Shown in pieces: positions 53,250 through 62,160 of a stretch of 64,000 bases of DNA. The stretch is from Paenibacillus cellulosilyticus (GTDB lineage Bacteria; Bacillota; Bacilli; Paenibacillales; Paenibacillaceae): positions 62,001-126,000 of the forward strand of contig NZ_QGTQ01000017.1 of the NCBI RefSeq assembly GCF_003182255.1. The letters run 5' to 3'. Every line of letters starts with the position of its first letter. Positions within the stretch are counted from its first letter, which is position 1. Below the pieces are notes generated by a model. It ran no database searches, was not told the DNA's origin, and saw only the letters and a list, made by a program, of their open reading frames with translations. A program made the translations under genes and the position numbers.

Positions 53250-54425
53250 TTACTTCTGTTTGCGTGGGATCGTAAACGTGAGCCTTGTCTCCTCATAGGG
53301 CTCCGCCAGCTGAGTATGCTTGAAAGAGAATGTGTCGCCTCTGCAGCCAAGCGCGGTCAGTCTATCGCCGCCGTAGAGACCCCCGTAAGCGATATTGTCC
53401 GTTACGATTTTCTGATCGGCTTTATCCAGAATAAACTTGTAAAGCTCGTACGTCTTCTTCTCCTTGAGATCAACCAGCAGCAAGGTCTGGTTCACGTAGG
53501 AACGGACGAAAAGCACATCCCCGAAGTAATCCTCCACGACGAACTGGTCGTTGACGCCGTAAGCGGTGAGGTCATACTTGGCGGTCACTTGACCACTAGT
53601 CGTCACGAATTCAACAGTAGACCCATTAATCATGACGAGCTTATCTCCGTATCGATCAAGCCCCTCCAGCCACCACGAGCCCGAATAATGGACGGCCGCT
53701 TGATGAACAAGCTTATTGCCATTGATAAGCAGCTTCGTAATGTAAGTTGGTTCGGCATAGCGGTCGAGTGCGGACAGAATATATTTTTCGCCATCATACA
53801 GCGATTCGATTTCAAGATACTGCGCGTGGCTGACGTCGGCGGTCGTCCGACCGATGCTCACGGCACGTTGACCAGGGGCAGCCTTATACAGATCTCCGTT
53901 CACTTTGTCGACCCAAAAATAATCGGTCCAACTGGTGGCCAGCGCACGTGCTGCATATTGGATAGAAAGGGTATAGGTTTTGGCATTCCAAGTTACTTGC
54001 GCCTTCAGGAGCTGCGAGAGCACCTCGGTTGGCAGATAGACGGTGCCTTCTTTTTTAGCTGGCGCTGCTGTAAGTGTTACCTTCGTACCGTTCATCGTTG
54101 CGGTCTTGCTGCCGAGCTTCAGCTCAATTCGCCGCCATGGATTTGTGAAAGCGATAGTGCCTTTCTTTGCGTCATATTCACGTCGATATTCCATCAACAG
54201 GCTTGCGGTATCATCCATGGCAATCCAGACTTTGCCCGACTCGATCTTGAGTGGATAACTGAGCCCGCGTTCCTCGCCATTGAGCTTAACTTGTTGAATC
54301 CATTGCTCTTGCTGTTGAGATGCTGATGCGGCGCTCGCTTGTGAGGCTGCGGGGAGCGAGGCCGACAGCAGGGCAGCCACTGCGGCAATTGCGATAATTG
54401 GTTTACGAATCGTTGTACGTTTCAA
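53250..54425 (-). CDS. Exported copper-amine-oxidase-N-like / propeller protein
   Basis: 391 residues from TTG 54425, which has GAGAAAGG ten bases upstream. A signal peptide (LKRTTIRKPIIAIAAVAALL..., cleavage near ASA) leads to a stalk-type beta domain (about 45-160, IESGKVWIAMDDTASLL and GTVYLPTEVLSQLL), then a repetitive beta region with aromatic YILSALDRYAEP and WWLEGLDRYGDKLVMING blocks that looks like a WD/propeller-like sensor domain of the DUF5050 style. No active-site residues are recognised. It is presumably a cell-surface sensor or binding protein. Confidence 0.65.
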   Translation of the reverse strand: MKRTTIRKPIIAIAAVAALLSASLPAASQASAASASQQQEQWIQQVKLNGEERGLSYPLKIESGKVWIAMDDTASLLMEYRREYDAKKGTIAFTNPWRRIELKLGSKTATMNGTKVTLTAAPAKKEGTVYLPTEVLSQLLKAQVTWNAKTYTLSIQYAARALATSWTDYFWVDKVNGDLYKAAPGQRAVSIGRTTADVSHAQYLEIESLYDGEKYILSALDRYAEPTYITKLLINGNKLVHQAAVHYSGSWWLEGLDRYGDKLVMINGSTVEFVTTSGQVTAKYDLTAYGVNDQFVVEDYFGDVLFVRSYVNQTLLLVDLKEKKTYELYKFILDKADQKIVTDNIAYGGLYGGDRLTALGCRGDTFSFKHTQLAEPYEETRLTFTIPRKQK

Positions 54426-54492
54426 GGGGTCACAACCTTTCTCATGGAATCTATACCCGTACAACGACAGTTATTGGCAAAAGGTTGCAGGC

Positions 54493-54525
54493 ATAAGGGC
54501 GGCACTATAACCATGCCGCCCCTTT
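54493..54525 (-). terminator. Terminator after fabZ
   Basis: GGGCGGCA / TGCCGCCC stem (54497-54504 / 54514-54521) beyond the fabZ stop on the minus strand. Confidence 0.65.
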
Positions 54526-54540
54526 GGTATTACCAAACTA

Positions 54541-54969
54541 TTAAATGGCTTGCAGCGCAAACATGATCTCGGCCTCGCATGCAAGCTCGCCGTCAACCGT
54601 TGCGGTGCCTTTGCCTTTAATGATCTGACCTTTCATCCTGGTTACTTCGAAGGTCAACGTAAGTTGATCGCCAGGCTTCACCTGACGCTTGAAGCGGCAG
54701 TTATCGATGCCGGCCAGCAGCCCGATCATTGGAATGCTGGAATCCGCATGGAAGGTTGCGATGCCTCCAACCTGAGCAAGCGCCTCAACGATAAGGACGC
54801 CCGGCATGACCGGATATTCGGGAAAATGACCCTCGAAATAAGGTTCGTTGATCGTTACATTTTTGATCCCGACAGCCTTAGCGCCTGGCTCAAGCGTGAC
54901 GACTCGATCGACAAGCAGAAAAGGATAGCGGTGCGGAATCATGCGTTTGATCTCAACAATATCAAGCAT
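54541..54969 (-). CDS. fabZ: 3-hydroxyacyl-ACP dehydratase FabZ
   Basis: 142 residues, single hot-dog fold. The dehydratase motif [11 protein letters not shown] and the [20 protein letters not shown] block carry the catalytic histidine and glutamate. GGGAGG precedes the ATG. It makes trans-2-enoyl-ACP in fatty-acid elongation. No other fab gene is adjacent, so it is the isolated fabZ common in Bacillota. Confidence 0.95.
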   Translation of the reverse strand: MLDIVEIKRMIPHRYPFLLVDRVVTLEPGAKAVGIKNVTINEPYFEGHFPEYPVMPGVLIVEALAQVGGIATFHADSSIPMIGLLAGIDNCRFKRQVKPGDQLTLTFEVTRMKGQIIKGKGTATVDGELACEAEIMFALQAI

Positions 54970-55259
54970 AGACTGCCTCCCAACTAAGCTGGACGAATGT
55001 TTGATTATATTTCAACACAGGAGTATTCCCCTGTTTCCACTTTATTGAATCAGTGCTATACGCTGGCCATTTCCTTCGTTATCTCGAATGGATCTACATG
55101 CTTATAACGGACACCATCGCGAGTTGACGATCGCGCGGGAGGCTGCTTCAATCGGATCAGGTATGACGGTTTCGCTCCAGTCCATCCTAATTTGTCAATA
55201 GATGGTGAATCAACCAGCTGTAAACTGGCTATATTACGGAAGGACAGGAGGGGTTCGCG

Positions 55260-56075
55260 ATGGCTTTTACAGAGGAACAACGGATTACGCTGCACGGCTT
55301 TAACAATTTGACCAAGTCGCTCAGCTTCAATATGTACGACATTTGTTTTACGAAGACGAAGGAGGAGCGTGAGGCGTACATCGAATATATCGACGAGCAG
55401 TACAACTCGGAGCGGCTGACGCATATCCTCAATACGGTCGCAGATATTATCGGTGCGCATGTGCTCAATACGGCGAAGCAGGACTATGTGCCGCAAGGCG
55501 CCAGCGTCACGCTGCTCGTCTCGGAAGGGCCGATCGTCGAGGTGCCGACCGAGTCGTTCGAGGAATCGCCGGGACCGCTGCCGGACAACGTCGTTATGCA
55601 GTTGGATAAAAGCCATATTACCGTTCACACGTACCCGGAATACCACCCGAGCGAAGGGATCAGCACTTTCCGGGCGGACATTGACGTCTCCACCTGCGGA
55701 GAGATTTCGCCGCTGAAGGCACTCAATTATCTCATTCATTCGTTCGATACTGACATTATGACGATCGACTACCGGGTGCGTGGGTTTACGAGGGACATCC
55801 ACGGCAATAAGCTGTTCATTGATCACGAGATCAACTCGATCCAGAACTACATACCGGACGAAGTGATTAACCAATTCGATATGATCGACGTGAACGTATA
55901 TCAGGAGAACATTTTTCATACCAAATGCAAGCTGCGGCAGTTCGATCTCAACAACTATCTGTTCGGCTACACGCAGGATGCGCTCAGCGATGAGGATCAG
56001 AAGGAGATTACAGAACGGCTCAAACTGGAGATGGACGAAATTTTCTACGGCAAGAGCATCAACACTTATCATTAA
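55260..56075 (+). CDS. speD: S-adenosylmethionine decarboxylase, long (E. coli) type
   Basis: 271 residues, collinear with the 264-residue E. coli enzyme ([20 protein letters not shown] near the start; [12 protein letters not shown] near the end) and unlike the ~125-residue SpeH of B. subtilis. The self-cleavage site that yields the pyruvoyl group is S118 in [20 protein letters not shown] precedes the ATG. It supplies decarboxylated SAM for spermidine; the partner synthase is not in the window. Confidence 0.95.
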   Translation: MAFTEEQRITLHGFNNLTKSLSFNMYDICFTKTKEEREAYIEYIDEQYNSERLTHILNTVADIIGAHVLNTAKQDYVPQGASVTLLVSEGPIVEVPTESFEESPGPLPDNVVMQLDKSHITVHTYPEYHPSEGISTFRADIDVSTCGEISPLKALNYLIHSFDTDIMTIDYRVRGFTRDIHGNKLFIDHEINSIQNYIPDEVINQFDMIDVNVYQENIFHTKCKLRQFDLNNYLFGYTQDALSDEDQKEITERLKLEMDEIFYGKSINTYH

Positions 56076-56089
56076 AGACAGAGTACGAG

Positions 56090-56115
56090 GAGCCCTCCAA
56101 AAGAGGGCTCTATTT
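56090..56115 (+). terminator. Terminator after speD
   Basis: GAGCCCTC, CAAAA loop, GAGGGCTC, then TATTT. Confidence 0.85.
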
Positions 56116-56486
56116 GTGTTGACATACAATCATGCCTATTACGTACCACTACCTCACACTTATGACATCCTATCCGACTATCCGTACATGCCCAGTACCT
56201 ATTCGCCCCAAACCAAGGACATCCATCCTACCGCCGTTGCGCACAGTTATGACAGGATACGACGTCTAATTCACCCGCTAACAGCCCTATTCGGCGCACC
56301 TATATGCCACTCTTACTGCCCATAGAACTGATTCATACCTAACAGTTACGACATGCTAACTGTCACCCGCCTGCACAGTTATTACAGCATAAATGTGTGT
56401 TAAGACATGAACGTATAGATGCAGTACGTCGATGCTACACTGGGCTTACGAAAGAGTTCAATACCAATTGTGGGAGGTACGCATGA
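56116..56486. other. 371-base repeat-bearing leader of the ABC exporter operon
   Basis: No gene. It holds the ACAGTTA-core repeat array and presumably the exporter promoter; no clean -35/-10 pair stands out. Confidence 0.5.
56156..56390 (+). repeat. ACAGTTA-core repeat array
   Basis: ACACTTATGACA (56156), ACAGTTATGACA (56243), ACTCTTACTGCC (56309, degenerate), ACAGTTACGACA (56342) and ACAGTTATTACA (56375). The last three starts are 33 bp apart, and 56243 is 66 bp before 56309. At 56342-56363 ACAGTTA and TAACTGT form a perfect inverted repeat with an 8-base spacer. Confidence 0.6.
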
Positions 56487-57404
56487 ATGCGGACAGTATT
56501 TGCAGGGGAAGCGATTCAGTTTAGCTATAACAAAAAGAAGCCGGTGCTCAAGGGACTCTCCCTCTCGATCGGCGATAAACAAATTTATGGTTTGCTCGGT
56601 CCGAACGGTGCCGGCAAGTCGACATTAACGAAAGTAATGCTCGGCCTCGATAAGCCGCAAGGCGGCAGGCTGCAATGGTTTAACGAGCATATGAACGCTA
56701 GTACGAACCGGCGCGTCGGCTATGTACCGCAGGATTTGGCGCTGCTGTACGATCTGTCGGCCTATGAGAACGTTATGTTCTTCGGCAAGCTGTATGACCT
56801 TAAAGGCGAGCGCCTGAAGAAGCAGGTTCGCTTCGCGCTCGAATTCGTTGGCCTGTGGGATGAGCGCAACCAGAAGCCGAAGAAGTTCTCCGGCGGTATG
56901 AAACGCAGACTAAACATTGCCTGCGGCATTGTTCACAATCCGGACGTTATCATCCTCGACGAGCCGACGGTTGGCGTTGATCCACAGTCCCGCAACCGAA
57001 TTCTTGACGCAATCATCGAACTGAATCAGATCGGCACGACCGTTGTGTACATCTCTCACTACATGGAAGAGGTCGAGAAAATCTGTTCCCATGTTGGCAT
57101 TATCGACAACGGTCAGTTGCTCTGCCAAGGCACGCTGAATGACATCATCCAGCAGTACACGGATCAAGCGATTCTGAAGCTGGAGCTGCAGCGCAAGACG
57201 ACGGCGTATGCGAAGCAGCTGGAGCAGTACAACGTACTGTCGACGGACGGTAACATGGTTGAGATTGGCATTCCGAAGAATGACGTTGGTGCGATTACGG
57301 TCATCAAGGACGCGTTCGGAGAGGAAGTTAAGAGCTTTCAGTACATCTCGCCGAACCTTGAGCAAGTGTTTTTCAAATTAACGAAAAAGAATTTGAGGGA
57401 TTAG
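56487..57404 (+). CDS. ABC-2 exporter, ATP-binding subunit
   Basis: 305 residues. Walker A GPNGAGKST, signature FSGGMKRR, Walker B VIILDEP and the H-loop in VYISHYMEE. The last ~75 residues form the extension usual in NatA/DrrA-type exporter ATPases. GGGAGGT precedes the ATG. It is the first gene of a tight operon with two permeases (gaps of 3 and 1 bases). Confidence 0.92.
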   Translation: MRTVFAGEAIQFSYNKKKPVLKGLSLSIGDKQIYGLLGPNGAGKSTLTKVMLGLDKPQGGRLQWFNEHMNASTNRRVGYVPQDLALLYDLSAYENVMFFGKLYDLKGERLKKQVRFALEFVGLWDERNQKPKKFSGGMKRRLNIACGIVHNPDVIILDEPTVGVDPQSRNRILDAIIELNQIGTTVVYISHYMEEVEKICSHVGIIDNGQLLCQGTLNDIIQQYTDQAILKLELQRKTTAYAKQLEQYNVLSTDGNMVEIGIPKNDVGAITVIKDAFGEEVKSFQYISPNLEQVFFKLTKKNLRD

Positions 57405-57407
57405 CCC

Positions 57408-58574
57408 ATGTGGACCCTATTCGCAACCTCAATGAAACGCAAGTTGAAAAATCCGACGATTATCGTCAACTACATCCTGCTGCCGCTGCTGCTCATCGTC
57501 ATCTTGGGCAACGCGCTCTCCTCGGTGTTCGACAAGAATGAGGAGGGCGGAGCAGCCGTTCCGGCAAGCCTGTCTCAGATGCATACAGTCGTCGTCAATG
57601 ACGACAAAGGCAAGCTTGGCACAGAAATCGTAGCGTTCCTGACGAGTGAAGATAACAAGGCACTGTTCGACGTAACGGTCGAGACCGATGCGAACAAGGC
57701 AGAGCAAATGATCGAAGACGGCGATGCGGAGCAGTACATCTACATCCCGGCCGATCTGACGAGCGGTTACGAGAGCAAGAAAGAAAGCAACGTGACGGTC
57801 TATGGCGAGGATAGCAATATCGACAAGGTGAACATCACCAGTCTGTTGTTATCCACATTCGGCGACGGCTATCTTGCAATGGATGTTTCTAGCACGGGCA
57901 ATCAGAAAGAGCTGTACACACATGTCTACAGCAACCTGTTGACAACGAATGGAAGCAAGGATGGCAGTACGGAAGGCAAGGACGACTCCAGCAACATTAC
58001 GGCACTTAGCTATTACGGCGTAACGATGCTCGTGCTCATTCTCGTATACGGTTTAGCGAATACGATGAATTTTGTCCAAGAGGAATACAGTGAAGCGCTT
58101 GGTGACCGGTATCTCGTATCGCCATTGTCGCGTACGTCGCTCATCCTCGGCCAGCTGCTGACGGGCTGCGCAATCTCGATTGTGCAAGGCATCATTATCG
58201 TCCTTTGCGCCCAGTGGTTCTTCGATGTAAGCTACGGCAACAACATGATGGTCGTGTTCTTCATCATCGTCGCGGGTTCGATCTTCTTCAACGCGCTGGG
58301 GCTCATTCTTGGCGTTATCGCAAGACGCGTCAAAGCGATCGACAGTGTTGTCACGCTGCTTATTCCAGTCATGACCTTCATCGGCGGCGGCTTCATCAAG
58401 ATCGACTTGGGCGGCCTGCGTAATATGAGCATCAACGAGCTGTATCAACAGCCGCTGTTCGATTACATCCAGCAAGGTGTGATCAACTTGGCACCGGTGT
58501 ACTCGTCGCTCGTCGCTGCCCTTGGGTTTATCTTGATTTCGGTCTATTCGCTCACGAGGAAGGGGGTCCGCTAA
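57408..58574 (+). CDS. ABC-2 exporter permease 1
   Basis: 388 residues. TM1 at the start (IIVNYILLPLLLIVILGNAL), a large extracytoplasmic loop (about 45-195), then five membrane helices including VTMLVLILVYGLA and the VTLLIPVMTFIGGGFI block typical of NatB/DrrB-type ABC-2 permeases. It pairs with the next gene as a heterodimer. Confidence 0.88.
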   Translation: MWTLFATSMKRKLKNPTIIVNYILLPLLLIVILGNALSSVFDKNEEGGAAVPASLSQMHTVVVNDDKGKLGTEIVAFLTSEDNKALFDVTVETDANKAEQMIEDGDAEQYIYIPADLTSGYESKKESNVTVYGEDSNIDKVNITSLLLSTFGDGYLAMDVSSTGNQKELYTHVYSNLLTTNGSKDGSTEGKDDSSNITALSYYGVTMLVLILVYGLANTMNFVQEEYSEALGDRYLVSPLSRTSLILGQLLTGCAISIVQGIIIVLCAQWFFDVSYGNNMMVVFFIIVAGSIFFNALGLILGVIARRVKAIDSVVTLLIPVMTFIGGGFIKIDLGGLRNMSINELYQQPLFDYIQQGVINLAPVYSSLVAALGFILISVYSLTRKGVR

Positions 58575-58575
58575 G

Positions 58576-59682
58576 ATGCGCGTATTCGAGCTATATGCAA
58601 GGCGGATTTTGAAACGAAAGCTCACACTTATTCTCATCATCGTATTGCCTGTTCTCTTCACTTACTCAGTCGTCGCACAATATGAATCGGCAACGAAGCT
58701 GACAGTAGCGGCTTATATCGAAGACCCGACGTTGGAGAACTATTTGACGGGGATGCTTGAGAAGCAGGATGTGACGGTCACTAACGCAGAGATGGAGGAG
58801 GATGCGATCCATCATGATGCGGACGTTGGCATCGTCCTGACGACGAGTGCGAAGGATGTATTCGCGAAGCCGGATGCGCTGTCGGCAGCCTTTTACTCCG
58901 AAGGCGGCAGCTACAATGCCAGCTCGCTGGAGATCAAGCTTAATAGTATTTTCTCCGTCATGAAGACGTTGGCTCATAATTCGGCGGACGAGGCTGCGTT
59001 CGAGGCGAATCTGCTCAAGGCGGAACAATCTGCTGCTCCAATTCAAGTGAAGCAAAGCGTTATCGGCAATCCAAACGCTGTCGTTCTGACAAGTGCGTTC
59101 AACATGATCGTCTTCATCATGCTCTTCCTGACGATGACGAACACAATGCTTTTCCTCGGGGACAAAATCCACACGACAACGCAGCGCGTGCTGCTGTCGA
59201 CGTACAGTCGGTTGAGCTACTACCTGCAAACGGTTGGCGTGTTCGCGGCGATCGGCATTGCGCAGTTCCTGCTTATGATTCTATTAATGAGCACCGTGTT
59301 CCAAATCGATCTGACGCTGTCCATCGGTCAGCTGCTGCTGCTTGTTGCCGCTTACGGCCTGCTGAACGTCATTGCCGCCGGCATCGGCTTGCTGCTCGTC
59401 AGCCGGACGACGCGTCTGTCGACAGGTCGCTTGCTTATCAGTGTCGTCTCGCTTCCACTGGCAATGCTGGGTGGTACGCTCTGGGACACGTCGATCATGC
59501 CAGGAGGCATGCAGAAGCTGGCGAAATTGCTTCCGACAGGCTGGATTACACAGCTCAACAAGGAAGTGTTCAGCGGCTTCGCGGGCAACACCGCTTTAAT
59601 AACGACACACATGGTTTACCTTTTCGTATGCGCGGCGGTGCTGTTCGGTCTGCTGTCCCGTGTGCGGACAGAGAATATTTAA
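58576..59682 (+). CDS. ABC-2 exporter permease 2
   Basis: 368 residues with the same topology as its neighbour: TM1 (LTLILIIVLPVLFTYSVVA), a loop (about 35-170), then a five-helix bundle including MIVFIMLFLTMTNTMLFLG. The start is one base after the upstream stop. The two permeases are about 20-25 percent alike by eye. The operon ends in a strong terminator. Confidence 0.88.
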   Translation: MRVFELYARRILKRKLTLILIIVLPVLFTYSVVAQYESATKLTVAAYIEDPTLENYLTGMLEKQDVTVTNAEMEEDAIHHDADVGIVLTTSAKDVFAKPDALSAAFYSEGGSYNASSLEIKLNSIFSVMKTLAHNSADEAAFEANLLKAEQSAAPIQVKQSVIGNPNAVVLTSAFNMIVFIMLFLTMTNTMLFLGDKIHTTTQRVLLSTYSRLSYYLQTVGVFAAIGIAQFLLMILLMSTVFQIDLTLSIGQLLLLVAAYGLLNVIAAGIGLLLVSRTTRLSTGRLLISVVSLPLAMLGGTLWDTSIMPGGMQKLAKLLPTGWITQLNKEVFSGFAGNTALITTHMVYLFVCAAVLFGLLSRVRTENI

Positions 59683-59748
59683 GGGCATGTTCACAAAGTT
59701 GGATTGTCAGCACCGTGAAGACGAATTAAGAAATAGATTAATTTGCGC

Positions 59749-59785
59749 AATCCTCCTTCATCAGCTCATGATGAGGGGGGATTTT
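59749..59785 (+). terminator. Terminator of the ABC exporter operon
   Basis: 15-bp stem AATCCTCCTTCATCA / TGATGAGGGGGGATT (two G-T pairs), followed by TTGATTTA. It separates the exporter from the kinase/regulator operon. Confidence 0.75.
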
Positions 59786-59825
59786 GATTTATTGACAACA
59801 ATTTACGCAGGAGGTTAACATAAAC

Positions 59826-60176
59826 ATGGGAAAATTTAGTTTAACAGTAGGTGACGGTTTCCGCAGCACTAGGACGGCTTTTCAGAATAGATCGTTGAAG
59901 GTGGCTAGTTATGACTTTTTTCATCGCCTCACTTATACAGATGATGACGTACTGCCTCTCTATCCCGATATTAATGAAACGAAGAATCGGAGTAGGCCTC
60001 TTCTTGATTATGCTGGCAGGGTCCCAAACGATAGGAATGGCTCTCTTTCCGCTGATGGGCGCGATGAGCAGTCTCGTCATATTAGTGTTTTTGATAGGCT
60101 GCCTATACTACATGAGTCGACAATGGCTGCTAAGCATCACTGTGGCTGTGATTCCGATGATTTTGTCGATCGTTAG
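59826..60176 (+). other. Candidate small frame ahead of the sensor kinase
   Basis: ATG 59826 has the strong site CAGGAGG 11 bases upstream. Only the first 28 codons (MGKFSLTVGDGFRSTRTAF..., then QNRSLKVAS) lie before the kinase start; the other 88 run in another frame under the kinase gene and are probably incidental. It is either a short leader or signal peptide read with coupling into the kinase, or chance. It does not resemble AgrD-type propeptides. Confidence 0.3.
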
Positions 60177-61236
60177 CGATTATGTCATCAATTTGTTCGC
60201 GCTACAAGTTTTTAACCTATCAACCGCCGATATACAGGGTGGTTATCTTCTCGTAGCAGCAGTAGTCGGCATTATGCTGCTTACCTTCGCTTTAAGCTAT
60301 CTCGGAAGATATCTATTTGGAACAATGCGAGATCATGAGCCGTTTTTTCGACGTTATGGTGTGCTTCTTACCGCGATGGTCGTCATTACCCTGCTTATTT
60401 TTTATTTGAATATATGGATCGGACAGCAGCAAGGATACTCGAACGAGAACATTCGTGCGAATAGCATCTTGTTTTTGTTTTATTTCATCCTTCTAATGGG
60501 GGTCTGTTTTATTCTGATACGGGTCATGATGAAAGAAACGAATTTGCAGAACAAGCAGGTGCAGTATGAACGGCTGACCGAATATACGGAGAACCTTGAA
60601 CAGCTTTATATGGATATGCAGAAGTTTCGCCATGACTATATCAACATATTGCTGACGATGTCGGAATATATCCGTTCGGGAGACGTAGAGCGGCTGGAGC
60701 GTTACTTTAATGAGCGAATCATGCCGATCAGCCAAGGCATGCAGTCGAATAACTACAAGCTCGGCGCCTTGTATAATGTGAAGCTCCAGGAGCTCAAAGG
60801 TATTTTATCCTCCAAGTTAATCAAAGCGCAGGAGCTGAAGATCGATGCCGTTATTGAGGTCGTTGAACCAATCGAGCAGGTCAGTATGGATTCTGTGCAG
60901 CTGTGCCGCTGCCTTGGTATTTTACTAGACAATGCAATAGAAGAGGCTGTTCAGTGCGACAAGCCCAGCGTGCGCGTAGCTATTATTAAACGAGAACAAT
61001 CCGTTATGATCGCCGTCACGAACAGCTGCCGCAGCAATATGCCGGAGCTTTACAAAATATTCGAACGAGGTTTCTCGACCAAAGGTAATAATAGGGGGCT
61101 GGGTCTCAGCAACCTGAAGGAGATCGTGGCCAAATCGGAGAACGCGACTCTTGATACGCAGATTATGAACGGTGAATTCATCCAACTGCTAGAGGTGTAT
61201 GATGCGTCGGCAACCAAGTCTAGAATGACCGGCTAA
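59911..61236 (+). CDS. GHKL sensor kinase 1 (AgrC/NatK type)
   Basis: 441 residues. Six to seven membrane helices (about 1-205), a coiled linker, then the SpoB-like phosphotransfer helix with H241 in KFRHDYINILL and a HATPase with N box LLDNAIEEA and G box TKGNNRGLGLSNL. The frame is closed upstream at 59896, so ATG 59911 is the start. The LytTR regulator gene follows after 28 bases with AAGGAGG. The C-terminal 230 residues are almost identical to those of kinase 2, while the membrane part is only loosely alike, suggesting different ligands for the same output. Confidence 0.9.
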   Translation: MTFFIASLIQMMTYCLSIPILMKRRIGVGLFLIMLAGSQTIGMALFPLMGAMSSLVILVFLIGCLYYMSRQWLLSITVAVIPMILSIVSDYVINLFALQVFNLSTADIQGGYLLVAAVVGIMLLTFALSYLGRYLFGTMRDHEPFFRRYGVLLTAMVVITLLIFYLNIWIGQQQGYSNENIRANSILFLFYFILLMGVCFILIRVMMKETNLQNKQVQYERLTEYTENLEQLYMDMQKFRHDYINILLTMSEYIRSGDVERLERYFNERIMPISQGMQSNNYKLGALYNVKLQELKGILSSKLIKAQELKIDAVIEVVEPIEQVSMDSVQLCRCLGILLDNAIEEAVQCDKPSVRVAIIKREQSVMIAVTNSCRSNMPELYKIFERGFSTKGNNRGLGLSNLKEIVAKSENATLDTQIMNGEFIQLLEVYDASATKSRMTG

Positions 61237-61264
61237 CCAGTCAACGTAAGGAGGCAGAATAACG

Positions 61265-62008
61265 ATGCTTGAAGTGTTCATTTGCGAGGATGATCCGGAA
61301 CAGCGCAAGCAAATTACGAAATATGTTTCTGACTACATTATGATGGAGAATCTCGACATGAAGATCGTAGTGTCGACAGACAAGTCGGAGGATATTATCG
61401 GATATTTGCGCAACAATCACGTAACGGGACTTTATTTTCTCGACGTGGACATTAAGGAAGACAAGAGCGGCATCGCGCTTGGGGCGGAGATTCGCCAATA
61501 TGATAACCAAGGAGCGATCGTGTTCGTTACGACTCACTCGGAACTCACTTACCTGACCTTTACCTACAAGGTAGAAGCGATGGATTATATTACGAAAGAC
61601 AAATTTACGGATATCCAGAAACGAATCACCGATTGCATCGATACGGCGAATGAACGCTATCTCATGAATAAGCATCGAAACCGGAAAATGTTCCAGACGA
61701 AATCCGGCGACAAAATGATTAGCGTCGATTACAGCGACATTCTGTTCTTCGAGACATCCTCCCAATTGCACAAAATCATCCTGCATGCGACCAATCGACA
61801 AGTCGAATTTTACGGCAAACTCAAAGACGTCCTCGAGATGGACAGCCGCTTCTATCGGTGCCACAACTCGTATGTCGTGAACAAGGACAATATCGTCGAG
61901 GTCGATATGTCGAAGCGGGAGATTCGTATGACGAATGGGCAGATCTGCTACGCATCAAGCCGTTTCCTTAAGGGATTAAAGGATATCGTACAGCACACTA
62001 ATGGATGA
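61265..62008 (+). CDS. LytTR-family response regulator (AgrA/NatR type)
   Basis: 247 residues. Receiver with acidic pair in FICEDDPEQ, phospho-acceptor D60 in YFLDVDI, threonine in FVTTHS and lysine in YITKDKF; then a LytTR DNA-binding domain (about 140-245: YSDILFFETSSQLHKI, RFYRCHNSYVVNKDNI). LytTR proteins bind 9-bp direct repeats with a GTT core; ACAGTTA units lie upstream of the neighbouring exporter. It is the only regulator in this block within the window. Confidence 0.92.
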   Translation: MLEVFICEDDPEQRKQITKYVSDYIMMENLDMKIVVSTDKSEDIIGYLRNNHVTGLYFLDVDIKEDKSGIALGAEIRQYDNQGAIVFVTTHSELTYLTFTYKVEAMDYITKDKFTDIQKRITDCIDTANERYLMNKHRNRKMFQTKSGDKMISVDYSDILFFETSSQLHKIILHATNRQVEFYGKLKDVLEMDSRFYRCHNSYVVNKDNIVEVDMSKREIRMTNGQICYASSRFLKGLKDIVQHTNG

Positions 62009-62160
62009 CTATGAATTGAATATGAGGCTCCTTTGGGGTAAAGGCTGTTCCTAACTTCGCTGATCTATCGGGCCTAGTGAAGAATGGCCTTTTCACAATA
62101 AAGAGAGAGTATGAGAGTATATTGAATAGATTTAATTTCTAATAAATAGGAGCACAAATC

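Noticed and set aside
53160-54326. 388-codon plus-strand frame opposite the exported stalk-domain protein
   Set aside because: No start signal or family; the minus-strand frame has a signal peptide and ribosome site.
55056-56129. 357-codon minus-strand frame opposite speD
   Set aside because: Shadow of speD, which is beyond doubt.
56090-56486. Possible CRISPR-like array in the ACAGTTA region
   Set aside because: Units are short and degenerate, spacings are uneven, and there are no cas genes.
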